Source: CAZLBC01 sp964557575 (lineage in GTDB: Bacteria; Planctomycetota; Phycisphaerae; SM23-33). From it: a stretch of 64,000 nt of DNA. The position numbers were made by a program, and so were the translations under genes. Where the stretch lies: NCBI GenBank assembly GCA_964557575.1, contig CAZLBC010000011.1:1-64000 (forward strand), read 5' to 3'. The notes below the pieces were generated by a model. That model worked only from the letters and a program-made list of their open reading frames with translations, searched no databases and was not told the origin of the DNA. Positions 1-7,961 of this stretch are shown piece after piece. Every line of letters starts with the position of its first letter. Within the stretch, counting starts at the first letter, position 1.

Positions 1-312
1 CGCCGTGCCCGCGGCCGTGTTGAAGGTCACCCCGCGGATCGGCTCGGTGCGGCCGAGGTCGATGGTGACCGTCGCCGGGTTGGCCCGGGACCAGCCGACC
101 GTCTGCTTCTGCGTCCAGAAGTAGCCTTTCGCGTAAACGCCGTCGGTGAGCTGCGCCGCGTCGCCGGGGTCCGTGCAGTGGCGGTAATTCGGCCGGGGCT
201 CCAGGCGGCATGGTTTTCCCCGGGCGAGGTTCGCCCCCGGGCCGGCTGCCGGATCGGCGGGCGCCGCGGCGCCGGCGGCGAGGACACATATCGCTGCGAT
301 CAATCTCTTCAT
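1..312 (-). CDS. Secreted discoidin-like (F5/8 type C-like) protein, C-terminus beyond window edge
   Basis: An ATG at 312 opens a frame that stays open for 104 codons to base 1, so only the N-terminus is present. Residues 1-19 (MKR, then a hydrophobic Ala/Leu/Ile run) look like a Sec signal peptide. The mature start has 'NLARGKP', then 'LTDG', 'VTIDLG' and 'IRGVTFNTAAGTA'. This is the usual opening of discoidin/F5/8 type C carbohydrate-binding modules, where a named ligand site is followed by the beta-sandwich. The protein is probably exported to the cell surface and part of a longer glycan-active protein. The family assignment rests on about 70 residues only. The catalytic or partner domains, if any, cannot be seen. 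Confidence 0.6.
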   Translation of the reverse strand, partial: MKRLIAAICVLAAGAAAPADPAAGPGANLARGKPCRLEPRPNYRHCTDPGDAAQLTDGVYAKGYFWTQKQTVGWSRANPATVTIDLGRTEPIRGVTFNTAAGTA

Positions 313-483
313 TGGTAACCGTTCACGGAGAAACATACCGCCGGCGCTGCTTATGAGACGAAGATCAGTACGTATCAACGGCAAAAACCGGGACGGTCCC
401 TCGTGGACCGTCCCTGCTTTTCGGCGCTGCATATACAGTAGCACTATCATAGGTGAGGCCGAATCGGTCAGTTTGAATATAAA

Positions 484-511
484 AGCCAGCGGAGGAAATC
501 GAACCCACAAC
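484..511 (-). repeat. tRNA-Thr 3'-end fragment (T arm plus acceptor strand), possible attachment site
   Basis: Read on the minus strand, these 28 bases match the last 28 bases of the intact tRNA-Thr gene at 46538-46609 with two mismatches, both in the T loop and T stem. They include the 'GTTGTGGGTTCGA' T-arm start and the 'CGCTGGC' acceptor strand. No D arm or anticodon arm with a U33 is found upstream, so this is a fragment rather than a gene. Such 3' fragments are typically left where integrases use a tRNA end as attB. It sits 53 bases beyond the stop of the ATPase gene. No integrase is present in the window, so its role as an att site is inferred. Confidence 0.5.
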
Positions 512-564
512 GGATTGTCCACCCGCTTCTCGTCACTGGAAACGGGACGGATTTCACACTCCTG

Positions 565-1881
565 TCATTCAGTGTTATCGCGGGAAAGAAACCAGCGCCA
601 AGCTGGCACGACGCGTATCGTGCCGCTTTCGGTGGGAAACTTCCGGGCCTGATCCACCGCCGTAACTACGGTTGCCTGCTCAATTCCCCGTTCATCCATG
701 GCTTTGGTCAGAGCACGCTTCTCCCGCTCCCAGGTCTCCGCGTCCTCGACGGACCAGGAAACCTGCAGAAGCCGGCGGGCGCCGTCACGGGAGGTGGTCA
801 AAAAATCCACCTCGGTTCCGTCGCTGTTTACGAGATACTCGATCTGAAGTTTCTGCCGTCGCAAGTGCATGAAAACGGTGTTTTCGAGTAACGCACCGTA
901 ATCCTGCCGTCCATACAGGGACGACTTGGCGGCCAGTCCGCTGTCCACTGCGTACAACTTTTTTGGGTTTACGACACGCGCTTTCTCGGAACGGCTGTGG
1001 ATCGGCGCCTGGTAGAGTAAATATGCGTCACTGAGCTGGTCCAGGTGTTCGTATAATATATGCTTGGTACAGGAAACGCCCTGGCTGCGCAGGGTATTGT
1101 AGAATTTGCTGACGCTGAAACGATTGCCGACAGAACCGAGTATTTGCCGCAGAAGCTGCCGGAGCGGTACAGTGTTGGATACGCGGTGGCGTTCGACGAC
1201 ATCGCGAAAAAGAACCAGGTCCACATACTGCTGCAGAATCTCCGTCGCCACCTCGTCACGCTGCGCCTGCACTTCGGGAAAGCCGCCTGCAAGAACATAA
1301 TCGGAGGATGCTTTCTCGAAGTGCGCCCTGGTAGCCGAATCCACCCGGTCGTCGTTTATCGTGGGCAGGTCATGGGCACGAAGATATTCCCGGAAATCAT
1401 ACGGGAACATTTCCGTGGTCAAGGAGCGGCCTCGCAGGGTAGTCGCGATTTCCGTGCTTAAGAGACGCGCGGAAGAACCGGTCAGTACCAGATGCACTCG
1501 TTCGTTGTCGAGTAGACGTCGGCAAAACATCTCCCATCCGTCGACGCGTTGCAGCTCGTCGAAAAAAAACCAGCACTCGTACTTTTTGTGGTCGGGATAT
1601 AATCGATAGTATGTGTCCGGAATGGCGCGAAGATTATCAACGGTCAACGGCAGCAATCGTTCGTCTTCGAAGTTCAGATACAAGATGCGCGTTTGCGGGA
1701 ATCCCTCCTCAAGCAATTCCTGCATTGTCTGATAGCAGAAGTACGTTTTGCCGGCGCGGCGCATGCCGACGACCACATCGATCTTGCCGGGTATCCGCGC
1801 CAGCTTCGCCTCACGCGGCGTGAGCTTCGGCAGCGATCGCCCATGGAAATCGAGGATTAGTTCAGAAATTACCTCATTCAT
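565..1881 (-). CDS. AAA_14 / DUF4143 ATPase
   Basis: This is a 438-residue P-loop ATPase of the widespread AAA_14 + DUF4143 family. Walker A is GMRRAGKT at residues 39-46, Walker B is WFFFDE at 104-109, and the sensor-like 'LTGSSARLL' follows. The C-terminal half carries the DUF4143 signature around 'NPKKLYAVDSGLA'. Family members are common in accessory DNA and their cellular role is not settled. A clean sigma-70-type promoter lies just upstream, with its -10 box 7 bases from the ATG and no Shine-Dalgarno, so translation is probably leaderless. The upstream DNA is markedly AT-rich compared with the rest of the window, consistent with acquisition by transfer. Confidence 0.85.
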   Translation of the reverse strand: MNEVISELILDFHGRSLPKLTPREAKLARIPGKIDVVVGMRRAGKTYFCYQTMQELLEEGFPQTRILYLNFEDERLLPLTVDNLRAIPDTYYRLYPDHKKYECWFFFDELQRVDGWEMFCRRLLDNERVHLVLTGSSARLLSTEIATTLRGRSLTTEMFPYDFREYLRAHDLPTINDDRVDSATRAHFEKASSDYVLAGGFPEVQAQRDEVATEILQQYVDLVLFRDVVERHRVSNTVPLRQLLRQILGSVGNRFSVSKFYNTLRSQGVSCTKHILYEHLDQLSDAYLLYQAPIHSRSEKARVVNPKKLYAVDSGLAAKSSLYGRQDYGALLENTVFMHLRRQKLQIEYLVNSDGTEVDFLTTSRDGARRLLQVSWSVEDAETWEREKRALTKAMDERGIEQATVVTAVDQARKFPTESGTIRVVPAWRWFLSRDNTE

Positions 1882-1888
1882 AGTTTAA

Positions 1889-1916
1889 ATTATATCTTAA
1901 AAAAGTATAGAATCAA
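1889..1916 (-). promoter_or_regulatory. Promoter of the DUF4143 ATPase, leaderless type
   Basis: On the minus strand, -35 TTGATT (1911-1916), a 16-base spacer and -10 TATAAT (1889-1894) are followed after 7 bases by the ATG. The expected transcription start falls at or next to the start codon. Confidence 0.6.
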
Positions 1917-2009
1917 TAAAAAGCAAATTTAATTTCATCACAGATGTGCAAATCGCCGGGGTGTTGTACTCATTGTCGGCAATGACGCGCTGGATCACAG
2001 CCCCATGCC

Positions 2010-2267
2010 ATGCAGGCGGGACAGGTTCCGAGCCGGCGACGGGGGGTGCCGCTGTTTGCCCGTTTTCTCGTCGACAGCGGCGGCCGGTTCAGCCGGGTGA
2101 TACTGACCACGGTGCCGAAAGTCTTTACCAGCGAGACCCTCCGGCGTATCGAGGCGGTTACCGGCAACCTCAAAGACCGCGGGGATATTACCGTGATCGT
2201 CCATGACGCGTTTTTCGTGGCCGGTTCGCTGGACGTCTGCACGGGTTACGCAAAGGTTCGGATATGA
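2010..2267 (+). CDS. Unrecognised 85-residue open frame, possibly a gene remnant
   Basis: I do not recognise this protein. The C-terminal 60 residues look protein-like ('SRVILTTVP', 'TLRRIEAVTGNLKDRGDITVIVHDAFFV'), with an alternating hydrophobic pattern suggesting an alpha/beta fold. The N-terminal 20 residues are Arg-rich and may be out-of-frame sequence. Its TGA overlaps the ATG (2264) of the broken antiporter, as expected for a two-gene operon. Because the downstream partner is decayed, this may also be a truncated or frameshifted remnant. The stretch 1917-2009 upstream shows no other gene. Confidence 0.3.
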   Translation: MQAGQVPSRRRGVPLFARFLVDSGGRFSRVILTTVPKVFTSETLRRIEAVTGNLKDRGDITVIVHDAFFVAGSLDVCTGYAKVRI

Positions 2268-3047
2268 CCACTCAGCCGATAATCATCTGTGCATGCGGGG
2301 CCATTGCCGTATTCGCCCTTATGCCGGGAAGCTGGTGAGGTTATCCCGCTTGCCGTCGCTGGTGGGATACCTGGTGCTGGGAATGGTGATCGGCGTTTCC
2401 GCCCTGAAGGAGATCGGTATCAGCATCACGATCGGCGTCGTATGCGGTGTGATGTTCAATGCCCTGGCACCGCGTTTGAAAAATTCTGCGGAGGTCCTGG
2501 TCCTTCTGTTCGGGGTTACGGGCATCGCCGTGGGGCCGGCGGGACTGTTTCACGCTTCCCTCATCCTGGCGAACATGATTATCGGCATCATTCCCGCCAA
2601 TGTTCGCGGTAAAGACACGATGCGGGGGATTGCCGAACCGGTAGAAGGGGTCATGCCCCTGGTGTTCGTTCTCTTTTTCGGCCTGGCGGGAGCACACCTG
2701 GATATCGCCATGCTCCCTGAAATCGGCCTGCTGGGGGTGGTCTATATTCTGTGCCGCTCGGCCGGGCTGGTGGGCGGTTCGCGGCTGGGCGCCGTGTTGG
2801 GCCGAATGGACGAGAACATCAAAAAGTACGGGGGAATGGGCATCATCTCGCAAGCCGGGGTTGCGATCGGACTGGCCATGGTTGCCAAGGAACAATTCGA
2901 TGCGCTGGGTACGCCCGAGGCGATACGCATCGGATCCACCTCATTATCACTATTACCGCCACGAGTATCGTGTTCGAGCTTGTCGGGCCGATACTGACCA
3001 GGGTCGCTCTTGCGCGGACCGGTGAAATCGGCCGCGATCAGGGATAA
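2264..3047 (+). pseudogene. Cation/proton antiporter (Kef/NhaP type) pseudogene
   Basis: The gene starts in frame with 'MTTQPIIICACGAIAVFAL', then meets a stop at about 2336. The expected continuation 'GKLVRLSRLPSLVGYLVLGMVIG' is found in another frame, implying a small indel near 2316. From 'GVS' the sequence jumps straight to 'ALKEIGISITIGVV', so the membrane segments that normally lie between are missing. The remaining helices follow, including 'VMPLVFVLFFGLAGAHLD' and 'GMGIISQAGVAIGLAMVA'. A second frameshift near 2938 moves the C-terminus 'LIITITATSIVFELVGPILTRVALA' to a third frame ending at 3047. With two frameshifts and an internal deletion, a functional transporter is very unlikely. 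Confidence 0.75.
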
Positions 3048-3512
3048 AACGCTTTGTTGCCGGTTCACCTTCGATCCCCGGGAGGATTGTGACCTATGCG
3101 GTCAGTGGGTTTTCGCGCTCATTATTTCAGACAACCCCTCGCATTGCATTGACCCGGCACTGATGTCGGCGCAGTATAGTAAAGGGTAGAAATGTCGAAG
3201 GATACGCTGTGCGATTTTCTCGACGTGCCGGAACGGGGCGAGATCCTGCGGATCGTCAGGACGAAATCGACCAATGTCCGCGCGATCAAGTACGGATACG
3301 GAAGGCGAATCCCCCTTTATCTGGCCGGGCTGTTGTATTGACGGCGGGAATTTCCAATCACTGGTAATTTCAAACCTATATCCCGTCACCATGGTGATTT
3401 AAGTGTAACAATCCGGACTATGGGACGTTCCGGATGGAGCTGAAGCCTGGATACAAGCAGACGGAGAGCGGTAGTCAACTGTGCCTGCGGAAGTGGCCAT
3501 GAAACGACACCG
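3048..3512. other. Gene-poor stretch between antiporter remnant and AbiE genes
   Basis: No recognisable gene is seen apart from one weak 49-codon frame, described separately. The base composition is ordinary and no repeat or RNA structure stands out. Confidence 0.5.
3192..3341 (+). CDS. Possible small protein, 49 residues
   Basis: An ATG at 3192 is preceded by 'AAAGGG' at a usable distance and by a TATAGT box at 3175-3180. The frame encodes 49 residues rich in basic residues towards the middle ('RIVRTKSTNVRAIKYGYGRRIPLYL') and ends in TGA at 3339-3341. No family is recognised. It lies between a decayed gene and a toxin-antitoxin operon, so it could be a small accessory gene, a remnant or chance. 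Confidence 0.22.
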   Translation: MSKDTLCDFLDVPERGEILRIVRTKSTNVRAIKYGYGRRIPLYLAGLLY

Positions 3513-4379
3513 TCAGCGTTGTCCCGATACCGACAGCAGTGGCCAGAGGCGTTTCTTGAGGTCGGCGAGAACGGTGGCCAAATCGAGACCGAAAGAGGAA
3601 AGCGAACTGCGCCGCAGGAATGCCTGCCATTGGGTTACCTTAATGCCGTCCTCGAGGAACTCCGGCGTGAAGGCGACAGGCACCCCTTCCGGCAGAGGAA
3701 CGTTACGCCGTTCGAACGTTTCTCTGATGGCATCGCGCAGGAGTTCGTCGCCGAGGTCCATGTGCGCGAGGATTACGTGCATGTCGTAGAAGTCTTTCAT
3801 CCGGCTGTTGAGAGCGCCGAGGACCACAGTGGCGTTGAGCTTTTCTGCCACAACTGTCGCCGGGTGGTAGGCACGCAGGCGCGGTGCCGGGTAATTCAGA
3901 ATCGCGGGATACTCGATATGATCGGGCGGGGGAGTCAGGGAATCGCCAAAGCCGACATCGATCTGAATGGCCAGGCGGGCGCGGCCCAGGAATCCGAGTA
4001 GCCGAACGCGCACCCCATGGTACTCCTGGTCGTCACGAATGTCGTCAGTCTGAATGGAGTCTGGATCGAAGCGCAGTCCGTCGTCTTCCACCTTCACGGC
4101 GCACGCGTCGGTGAAGATGGCGTGCAGCCGGTCGTGGGTGAGATCGCCGAACCCCAGCAGGTCGATGTCGCGCGTGGGGCAACCGGGCACATCGTGCCAC
4201 AGGGCAAAGAGCATGGCCCCTTTGAGAACGAACGTTTCGGAGTGACCGGCGGCCTGGATTCGATACAGCAGACGCTCCAGTCCGTAGCGCATCAACAGAT
4301 GGTTGAACTGTTCCCCGGTCGCGTCGCGGATGTTCAGCAGCCGCTGGTGAACCGATTTTACGACGCTTTCGGCACTCAT
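3513..4379 (-). CDS. AbiEii-type nucleotidyltransferase toxin
   Basis: This is the toxin component of a type IV AbiE toxin-antitoxin pair, a DNA polymerase beta-like nucleotidyltransferase (AbiEii/AbiGii family) of 288 residues. 'VLKGAMLFALW' (about 51-61) and 'TRDIDL' (69-74, metal ligands D71 and D73) form the first two catalytic motifs. 'IQIDVGFGD' (139-146) and 'EKLNATVVLGALNSRMKDFYDM' (179-200) form the later motifs. The start chosen is the ATG at 4379, whose ATGA overlaps the stop of the antitoxin gene, rather than an ATG 16 codons upstream inside that gene. Known AbiE toxins modify tRNA or bind nucleotides to stop growth, and give phage resistance. The catalytic residues appear intact. 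Confidence 0.85.
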   Translation of the reverse strand: MSAESVVKSVHQRLLNIRDATGEQFNHLLMRYGLERLLYRIQAAGHSETFVLKGAMLFALWHDVPGCPTRDIDLLGFGDLTHDRLHAIFTDACAVKVEDDGLRFDPDSIQTDDIRDDQEYHGVRVRLLGFLGRARLAIQIDVGFGDSLTPPPDHIEYPAILNYPAPRLRAYHPATVVAEKLNATVVLGALNSRMKDFYDMHVILAHMDLGDELLRDAIRETFERRNVPLPEGVPVAFTPEFLEDGIKVTQWQAFLRRSSLSSFGLDLATVLADLKKRLWPLLSVSGQR

Positions 4380-4966
4380 GGAATCATCTCCAGGTAGGGA
4401 CGCATGACGCGGGCCATCCGGCAACACTTGGCCAGTCGCCAGATTTGGTCACGGGTTGTCTTTTTCTGCTGAAGTGCATCGCGAAGGGCTTCACGAGCCA
4501 CATCCAGCCCGACGCGATTACGAAATTTGAAGCAGTCGACGACCGTCTTGCCGGGAGAGTAGACCCGGATGGCGATGCCGTCGGCGTCATGTTCTTCGAT
4601 ACCTTCTGAAAAGGCGGGGCCGGTGAGCTTCATGATCCGGAGGTCGATCCCCTTGCAGGTCGGCATGCGCGTGCCGCGCTTGATCGCGATCCAGGTCTCC
4701 ATCGGCATCTGGGTGGTGATCTCATGGAACTGGAGGGCGGACAGCAGGCAGATGACGCCATGCGGCACGGCGGCGGCCGCTGCGAGAAAAGCTTCGTGCT
4801 CGGGCACGTAGTCGGCCAGCGTATACGCTCCGCGGCTGACGCGCCGCAGTTCGCCTTTGTCCACAAGATAAGAAAGCAGCGTGCGACTGGCCCCGACATC
4901 TTCGACGTCGGCGGCACGAATGACGCCGCGCTCCCGCGCCAGGTCAATGATCTTTTCGGTCTGCAT
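4376..4966 (-). CDS. AbiEi-type antitoxin / transcriptional repressor
   Basis: This 196-residue protein is the antitoxin partner of the downstream AbiEii gene, which it overlaps by four bases. Residues 1-60 form a winged-helix (AbiEi_4-like) with 'GVIRAADVEDVGASRTLLSYLVDKGELRRVSRGAYTL' split over helices. The C-terminal part, with 'GKTVVDCFKFRNRVGLDVAREALRDAL', is the conserved AbiEi core. Start: the ATG at 4966 has GGAG eight bases upstream and lies downstream of the predicted transcription start. An alternative ATG at 4999 overlaps the promoter and would be upstream of the mRNA. Antitoxins of this family usually repress their own operon. Confidence 0.85.
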   Translation of the reverse strand: MQTEKIIDLARERGVIRAADVEDVGASRTLLSYLVDKGELRRVSRGAYTLADYVPEHEAFLAAAAAVPHGVICLLSALQFHEITTQMPMETWIAIKRGTRMPTCKGIDLRIMKLTGPAFSEGIEEHDADGIAIRVYSPGKTVVDCFKFRNRVGLDVAREALRDALQQKKTTRDQIWRLAKCCRMARVMRPYLEMIP

Positions 4967-4999
4967 GTCAGTGACTCCGTGTTGACGTATCGTATCCAT

Positions 5000-5027
5000 A
5001 TAATAATAAGTGGTCCCGTTTTGTCAA
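5000..5027 (-). promoter_or_regulatory. Promoter of the AbiE operon
   Basis: On the minus strand, -35 TTGACA (5022-5027, perfect consensus), a 16-base spacer and -10 TATTAT (5000-5005) predict a start near 4993. This leaves a short leader with GGAG before the ATG at 4966. The TAT-rich -10 region could also be the operator bound by the antitoxin. Confidence 0.65.
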
Positions 5028-5224
5028 CTCTCGACAACAGAGGCACCGGGCTGCCGGTCTACGATTGAGTCCCCCATACTCGCGGATTCAACAAGCCAAC
5101 CCGCTGAACATGAGCCTGTTCGTTGGCCTTCTTCTTGTTCCCGGGGTGCCCGTACGACCCGTATTTCGCCCGGGACGCGACGGGGTTGATCCGATTTATG
5201 TCTGAACGCCACGCGCCTTTCCGC

Positions 5225-5230
5225 TATAAT
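5225..5230 (+). promoter_or_regulatory. TATAAT -10 box six bases before a start codon
   Basis: TATAAT, then CGTCCC, then ATG. No Shine-Dalgarno is present, so transcription would begin at the start codon. No convincing -35 is seen at 16-18 bases. Confidence 0.5.
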
Positions 5231-5236
5231 CGTCCC

Positions 5237-5722
5237 ATGCACACGAGGGCATCGGCACTGATCGAGCGGCTCGGCCTGAAGCTTCATCCCGAGGGCGGTT
5301 ACTACCGGGAAGTGTACAGCTCGCCCATCGCCGTCAGCGCCGGCGACGGGCGGGAGGGGTTGTCGGCCCTGACGACCATCTATTTTCTCCTCGCCGGGGA
5401 GCAGTATTCCCGTTTCCACCGCGTGCGATCGGACGAGGTCTGGCATTTCTACGAGGGAGACGAACTGGAACTGTATATCGTCGACGCGGACACCGGCGCA
5501 TGTCGGAGAAAATGCCTGGGCCCCGTCGGCGAGGGCAGGGACGCGGTCACGGTGGTGCCGGCGGGCTGCTGGCAGGCCGCCCGCAGCACGGGCGACTACA
5601 CGCTCGCCGGCTGCAGCATGGGGCCCGGTTTCCGGTTCGAGGACTTCGAGATGCTCGGCGACGTGCCGGAAGAAAAGGCACGGCTGCTCGATGCGCTCCC
5701 CGAACTGGATTACCTGGCGTAA
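5237..5722 (+). CDS. DUF985 cupin-superfamily protein
   Basis: This 161-residue protein belongs to the DUF985 cupin family. 'LKLHPEGGYYREVY' near residues 14-27 is the family signature. 'FHRVRSDEVWHFYEGDELELY' contains the cupin-1 motif with the metal- or ligand-binding residues, and 'GCSMGPGFRFEDFEM' completes the barrel. Length is normal for the family. Structures of relatives show a dimeric jelly roll that binds small hydrophobic or nucleotide ligands, but no reaction is established. The ATG at 5237 starts the conserved sequence. An upstream in-frame ATG at 5123 would add 38 non-conserved residues and precede the -10 box. Confidence 0.85.
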   Translation: MHTRASALIERLGLKLHPEGGYYREVYSSPIAVSAGDGREGLSALTTIYFLLAGEQYSRFHRVRSDEVWHFYEGDELELYIVDADTGACRRKCLGPVGEGRDAVTVVPAGCWQAARSTGDYTLAGCSMGPGFRFEDFEMLGDVPEEKARLLDALPELDYLA

Positions 5723-5730
5723 AAAGCGGC

Positions 5731-5773
5731 ACGCCGCTGTCCGCGGCGATAACCGCGGCCTTTTTATTTTTTT
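5731..5773 (+). terminator. Rho-independent terminator after the DUF985 gene
   Basis: Nested GC-rich inverted repeats ('GCCGC...GCGGC', 'CCGCGG...CCGCGG') are followed by a long T tract broken by a single A. The structure begins about eight bases after the stop codon and separates this gene from the HtrA gene. Confidence 0.7.
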
Positions 5774-5856
5774 TACAAGATTTATACGATCGGCGGCAAC
5801 TACGATCAGACATACATGATTGTGCGGGTACACCGCCCGGAGAGGTACGGCGAGAT

Positions 5857-7905
5857 ATGATGAACAGAGAACTACTGGTTGCATCGCTGCTGATGCTCGG
5901 CACGGTCGGCATCGCCTCCTGCAACAGGACCGGCGACGGAAAAAAGGAGGGGCCGAGCACGGTCGAGGTCGAGACCGTCATGAAGAAAGTCTACCCCGCC
6001 CTGGTGCGGATCTTCGTGGTGACCACCCGATACGGCGGGGGCCGCGAGGTCAAGGGCATGGCGGCCGGCAGCGGCGTGATCATATCCCCGGAGGGCCACG
6101 TGGTGACCAACCACCACGTGGTCGGCCACGCCACCAAGATCTGGTGCAGTCTCCACGATCACCAGCGGGTCGACGCCGAACTGGTGGGGACCGACCCGCT
6201 TGCCGACATCGCCGTCTTCAAGCTGCTGCCCGAGAGTATGCGAAAACCGGTCGAGTCGTTCCCCTGCGCGGCGTGGGGCGATTCGGACAGCCCGGCGGTC
6301 GGCCAGAAAGTGTTCGCGATGGGAAGTCCCGGTGCCATCACCCAGTCGGTGACCTACGGGGTGATCGCGAATCCCGGGATCGTGCTTCCCGGCGGGGGAG
6401 GGCCGTCAATGGACGGCGAGCCGGTCGGCATCCTCGTGAAGTGGATACTCCACGACGCCCAGATCTACGGCGGCAACAGCGGCGGCCCGCTGGTGGACGT
6501 CGACGGCCGCATCATCGGCATAAACGAGATCGGCGTGGCCGGCCTCGGCGGGGCGATCCCGGCCAAAACCGCGAGCCGGGTGGCCGGCGAACTGATCGAG
6601 AACGGCGCGGTCCGGCGCAGTTGGGTCGGCGCCAAGGTCCAGAAACTGCTGCGCTCCGACGAGGAGGGCGCGGGCGTCCTGGTCGGGGGCGTGGTGGAGG
6701 ATTCCCCCGCTGAAAAGGCGGGATTACAGCCCGGTGACCGCATTCTGAAGGTCGGCGGTGAGCCGATAGACGTGCGATACGACGAGCAGATGCCCGAGTT
6801 CCACCGCCGGGTGCTCACCGCGCCGGTCGGTTCGACGCTCGCCCTGGTCGTCGAGCGGGGCGGTGAGGAACTGGCGATGGACGTGGAAACGGTCGCCCGC
6901 GGCCGGGTCCGCGCCGACGACGAGGAGATACAGAGCTGGGGTGTGACGGCCCGCGACCTGACGATGCTCGGCGTGATCGGCATGCGGTATCCCGATACCG
7001 ACGGTGTGCTGGTATCATCGATTCGGCCGGGCGGGCCGGCGGGGCAGGCCAAGCCGAAACTCGGCAGCGGCGACGTGATTCGGTCGGTGGGCGGCAGGAA
7101 GGTCCGGAGCCTGGCCGACCTCCTGGCGGCCGGCAGGGAGATCGCGGGGGGGAAGGAAAAGCCGGTCCCCACGAAAATCGACTTCTGGCGGCGGGGAGAG
7201 CACTTCGCGACGGTCGTGGCAATCGGCCCGGAAAAAGAGCCGCAGGTCGTGCCACAGGTACGCAAGGCGTGGTTTCCGGCGTCGGTCCAGGTGCTGACCA
7301 GGAAGCTCGCCGAAGCCATGAATATGGCGGGGACGACGGGCGTCAGGATTACGCGGCTCTACGAGCAGCTCGCGGATGGCGGTTTCGCGGTGGGCGATGT
7401 CATCACCCGACTGGACCGGATGCCGGTCGATGCCTGCGAACCCCAGCACGCCGAGCGGTTTCCCGCCATGATCAGGCGCTACAAGCCCGGAACGTCGGTG
7501 ACATTCAAGGTCCTGCGCGGGGGCAAAAAAATGACGGTCGCCTACACGCTTCCCCGCGCCCCGGTTCCGAGCCGCGAACTGCCGAGTTACGAGGACACGC
7601 GACTCGAGCTGGAGGCCCGGGACCTCGGGGTCATGGACCGTATCGAGAAGCGACTGCCCGTCGACCAGGAAGGCACTCTGCTCGAAAAGGTGACCCGCGG
7701 CGGCTGGGCCCACCTCGGGGGGCTCAGGGCCGGCGATATCGTCCTGGGTATCAACGGGAAACCGGTCCGGAAACTCGATGACTTGAAGACGGTGTTGTCC
7801 GGCGCGGCCGAAAGCGGCGGCCGCTTCCTGGTCTTTTTCGTCAAGAGAAACAACACCACCCTTTACGCCGAGGTAGAACAGGAACCGGATAGCAAAGAAC
7901 ACTGA
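5857..7905 (+). CDS. HtrA/DegP-type serine protease lipoprotein with four PDZ domains
   Basis: This 682-residue envelope protease has a lipobox at residues 19-22 (I-A-S-C), making it a probable lipoprotein. The trypsin-like domain has all catalytic residues: H87 in 'TNHHVV', D117 in 'DPLADIAV' and S208 in 'GGNSGGP'. It is followed by four PDZ-like repeats, with cores near 'VEDSPAEKAGLQPGDRI', 'RPGGPAGQAKPKLGSGDV', 'YEQLADGGFAVGDVI' and 'TRGGWAHLGGLRAGDIV'. Canonical DegP/DegQ has two PDZ domains, so four is large. The ATG pair at 5857/5860 is preceded by 'GAGAGG'. A protease-dead relative lies 56 bases downstream and may be its partner. Likely role: quality control of secreted proteins. Confidence 0.9.
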   Translation: MMNRELLVASLLMLGTVGIASCNRTGDGKKEGPSTVEVETVMKKVYPALVRIFVVTTRYGGGREVKGMAAGSGVIISPEGHVVTNHHVVGHATKIWCSLHDHQRVDAELVGTDPLADIAVFKLLPESMRKPVESFPCAAWGDSDSPAVGQKVFAMGSPGAITQSVTYGVIANPGIVLPGGGGPSMDGEPVGILVKWILHDAQIYGGNSGGPLVDVDGRIIGINEIGVAGLGGAIPAKTASRVAGELIENGAVRRSWVGAKVQKLLRSDEEGAGVLVGGVVEDSPAEKAGLQPGDRILKVGGEPIDVRYDEQMPEFHRRVLTAPVGSTLALVVERGGEELAMDVETVARGRVRADDEEIQSWGVTARDLTMLGVIGMRYPDTDGVLVSSIRPGGPAGQAKPKLGSGDVIRSVGGRKVRSLADLLAAGREIAGGKEKPVPTKIDFWRRGEHFATVVAIGPEKEPQVVPQVRKAWFPASVQVLTRKLAEAMNMAGTTGVRITRLYEQLADGGFAVGDVITRLDRMPVDACEPQHAERFPAMIRRYKPGTSVTFKVLRGGKKMTVAYTLPRAPVPSRELPSYEDTRLELEARDLGVMDRIEKRLPVDQEGTLLEKVTRGGWAHLGGLRAGDIVLGINGKPVRKLDDLKTVLSGAAESGGRFLVFFVKRNNTTLYAEVEQEPDSKEH

Positions 7906-7961
7906 ACCGTTATCGTAAGAGCGCTATTATGAAACGACACGAAACGACGAGGAGAATCGTG

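Noticed and set aside
484..560. Complete tRNA or tmRNA 3' region
   Set aside because: No D arm, no U33-containing anticodon loop and no tmRNA 5' start in the expected position; only the last 28 bases match tRNA-Thr.
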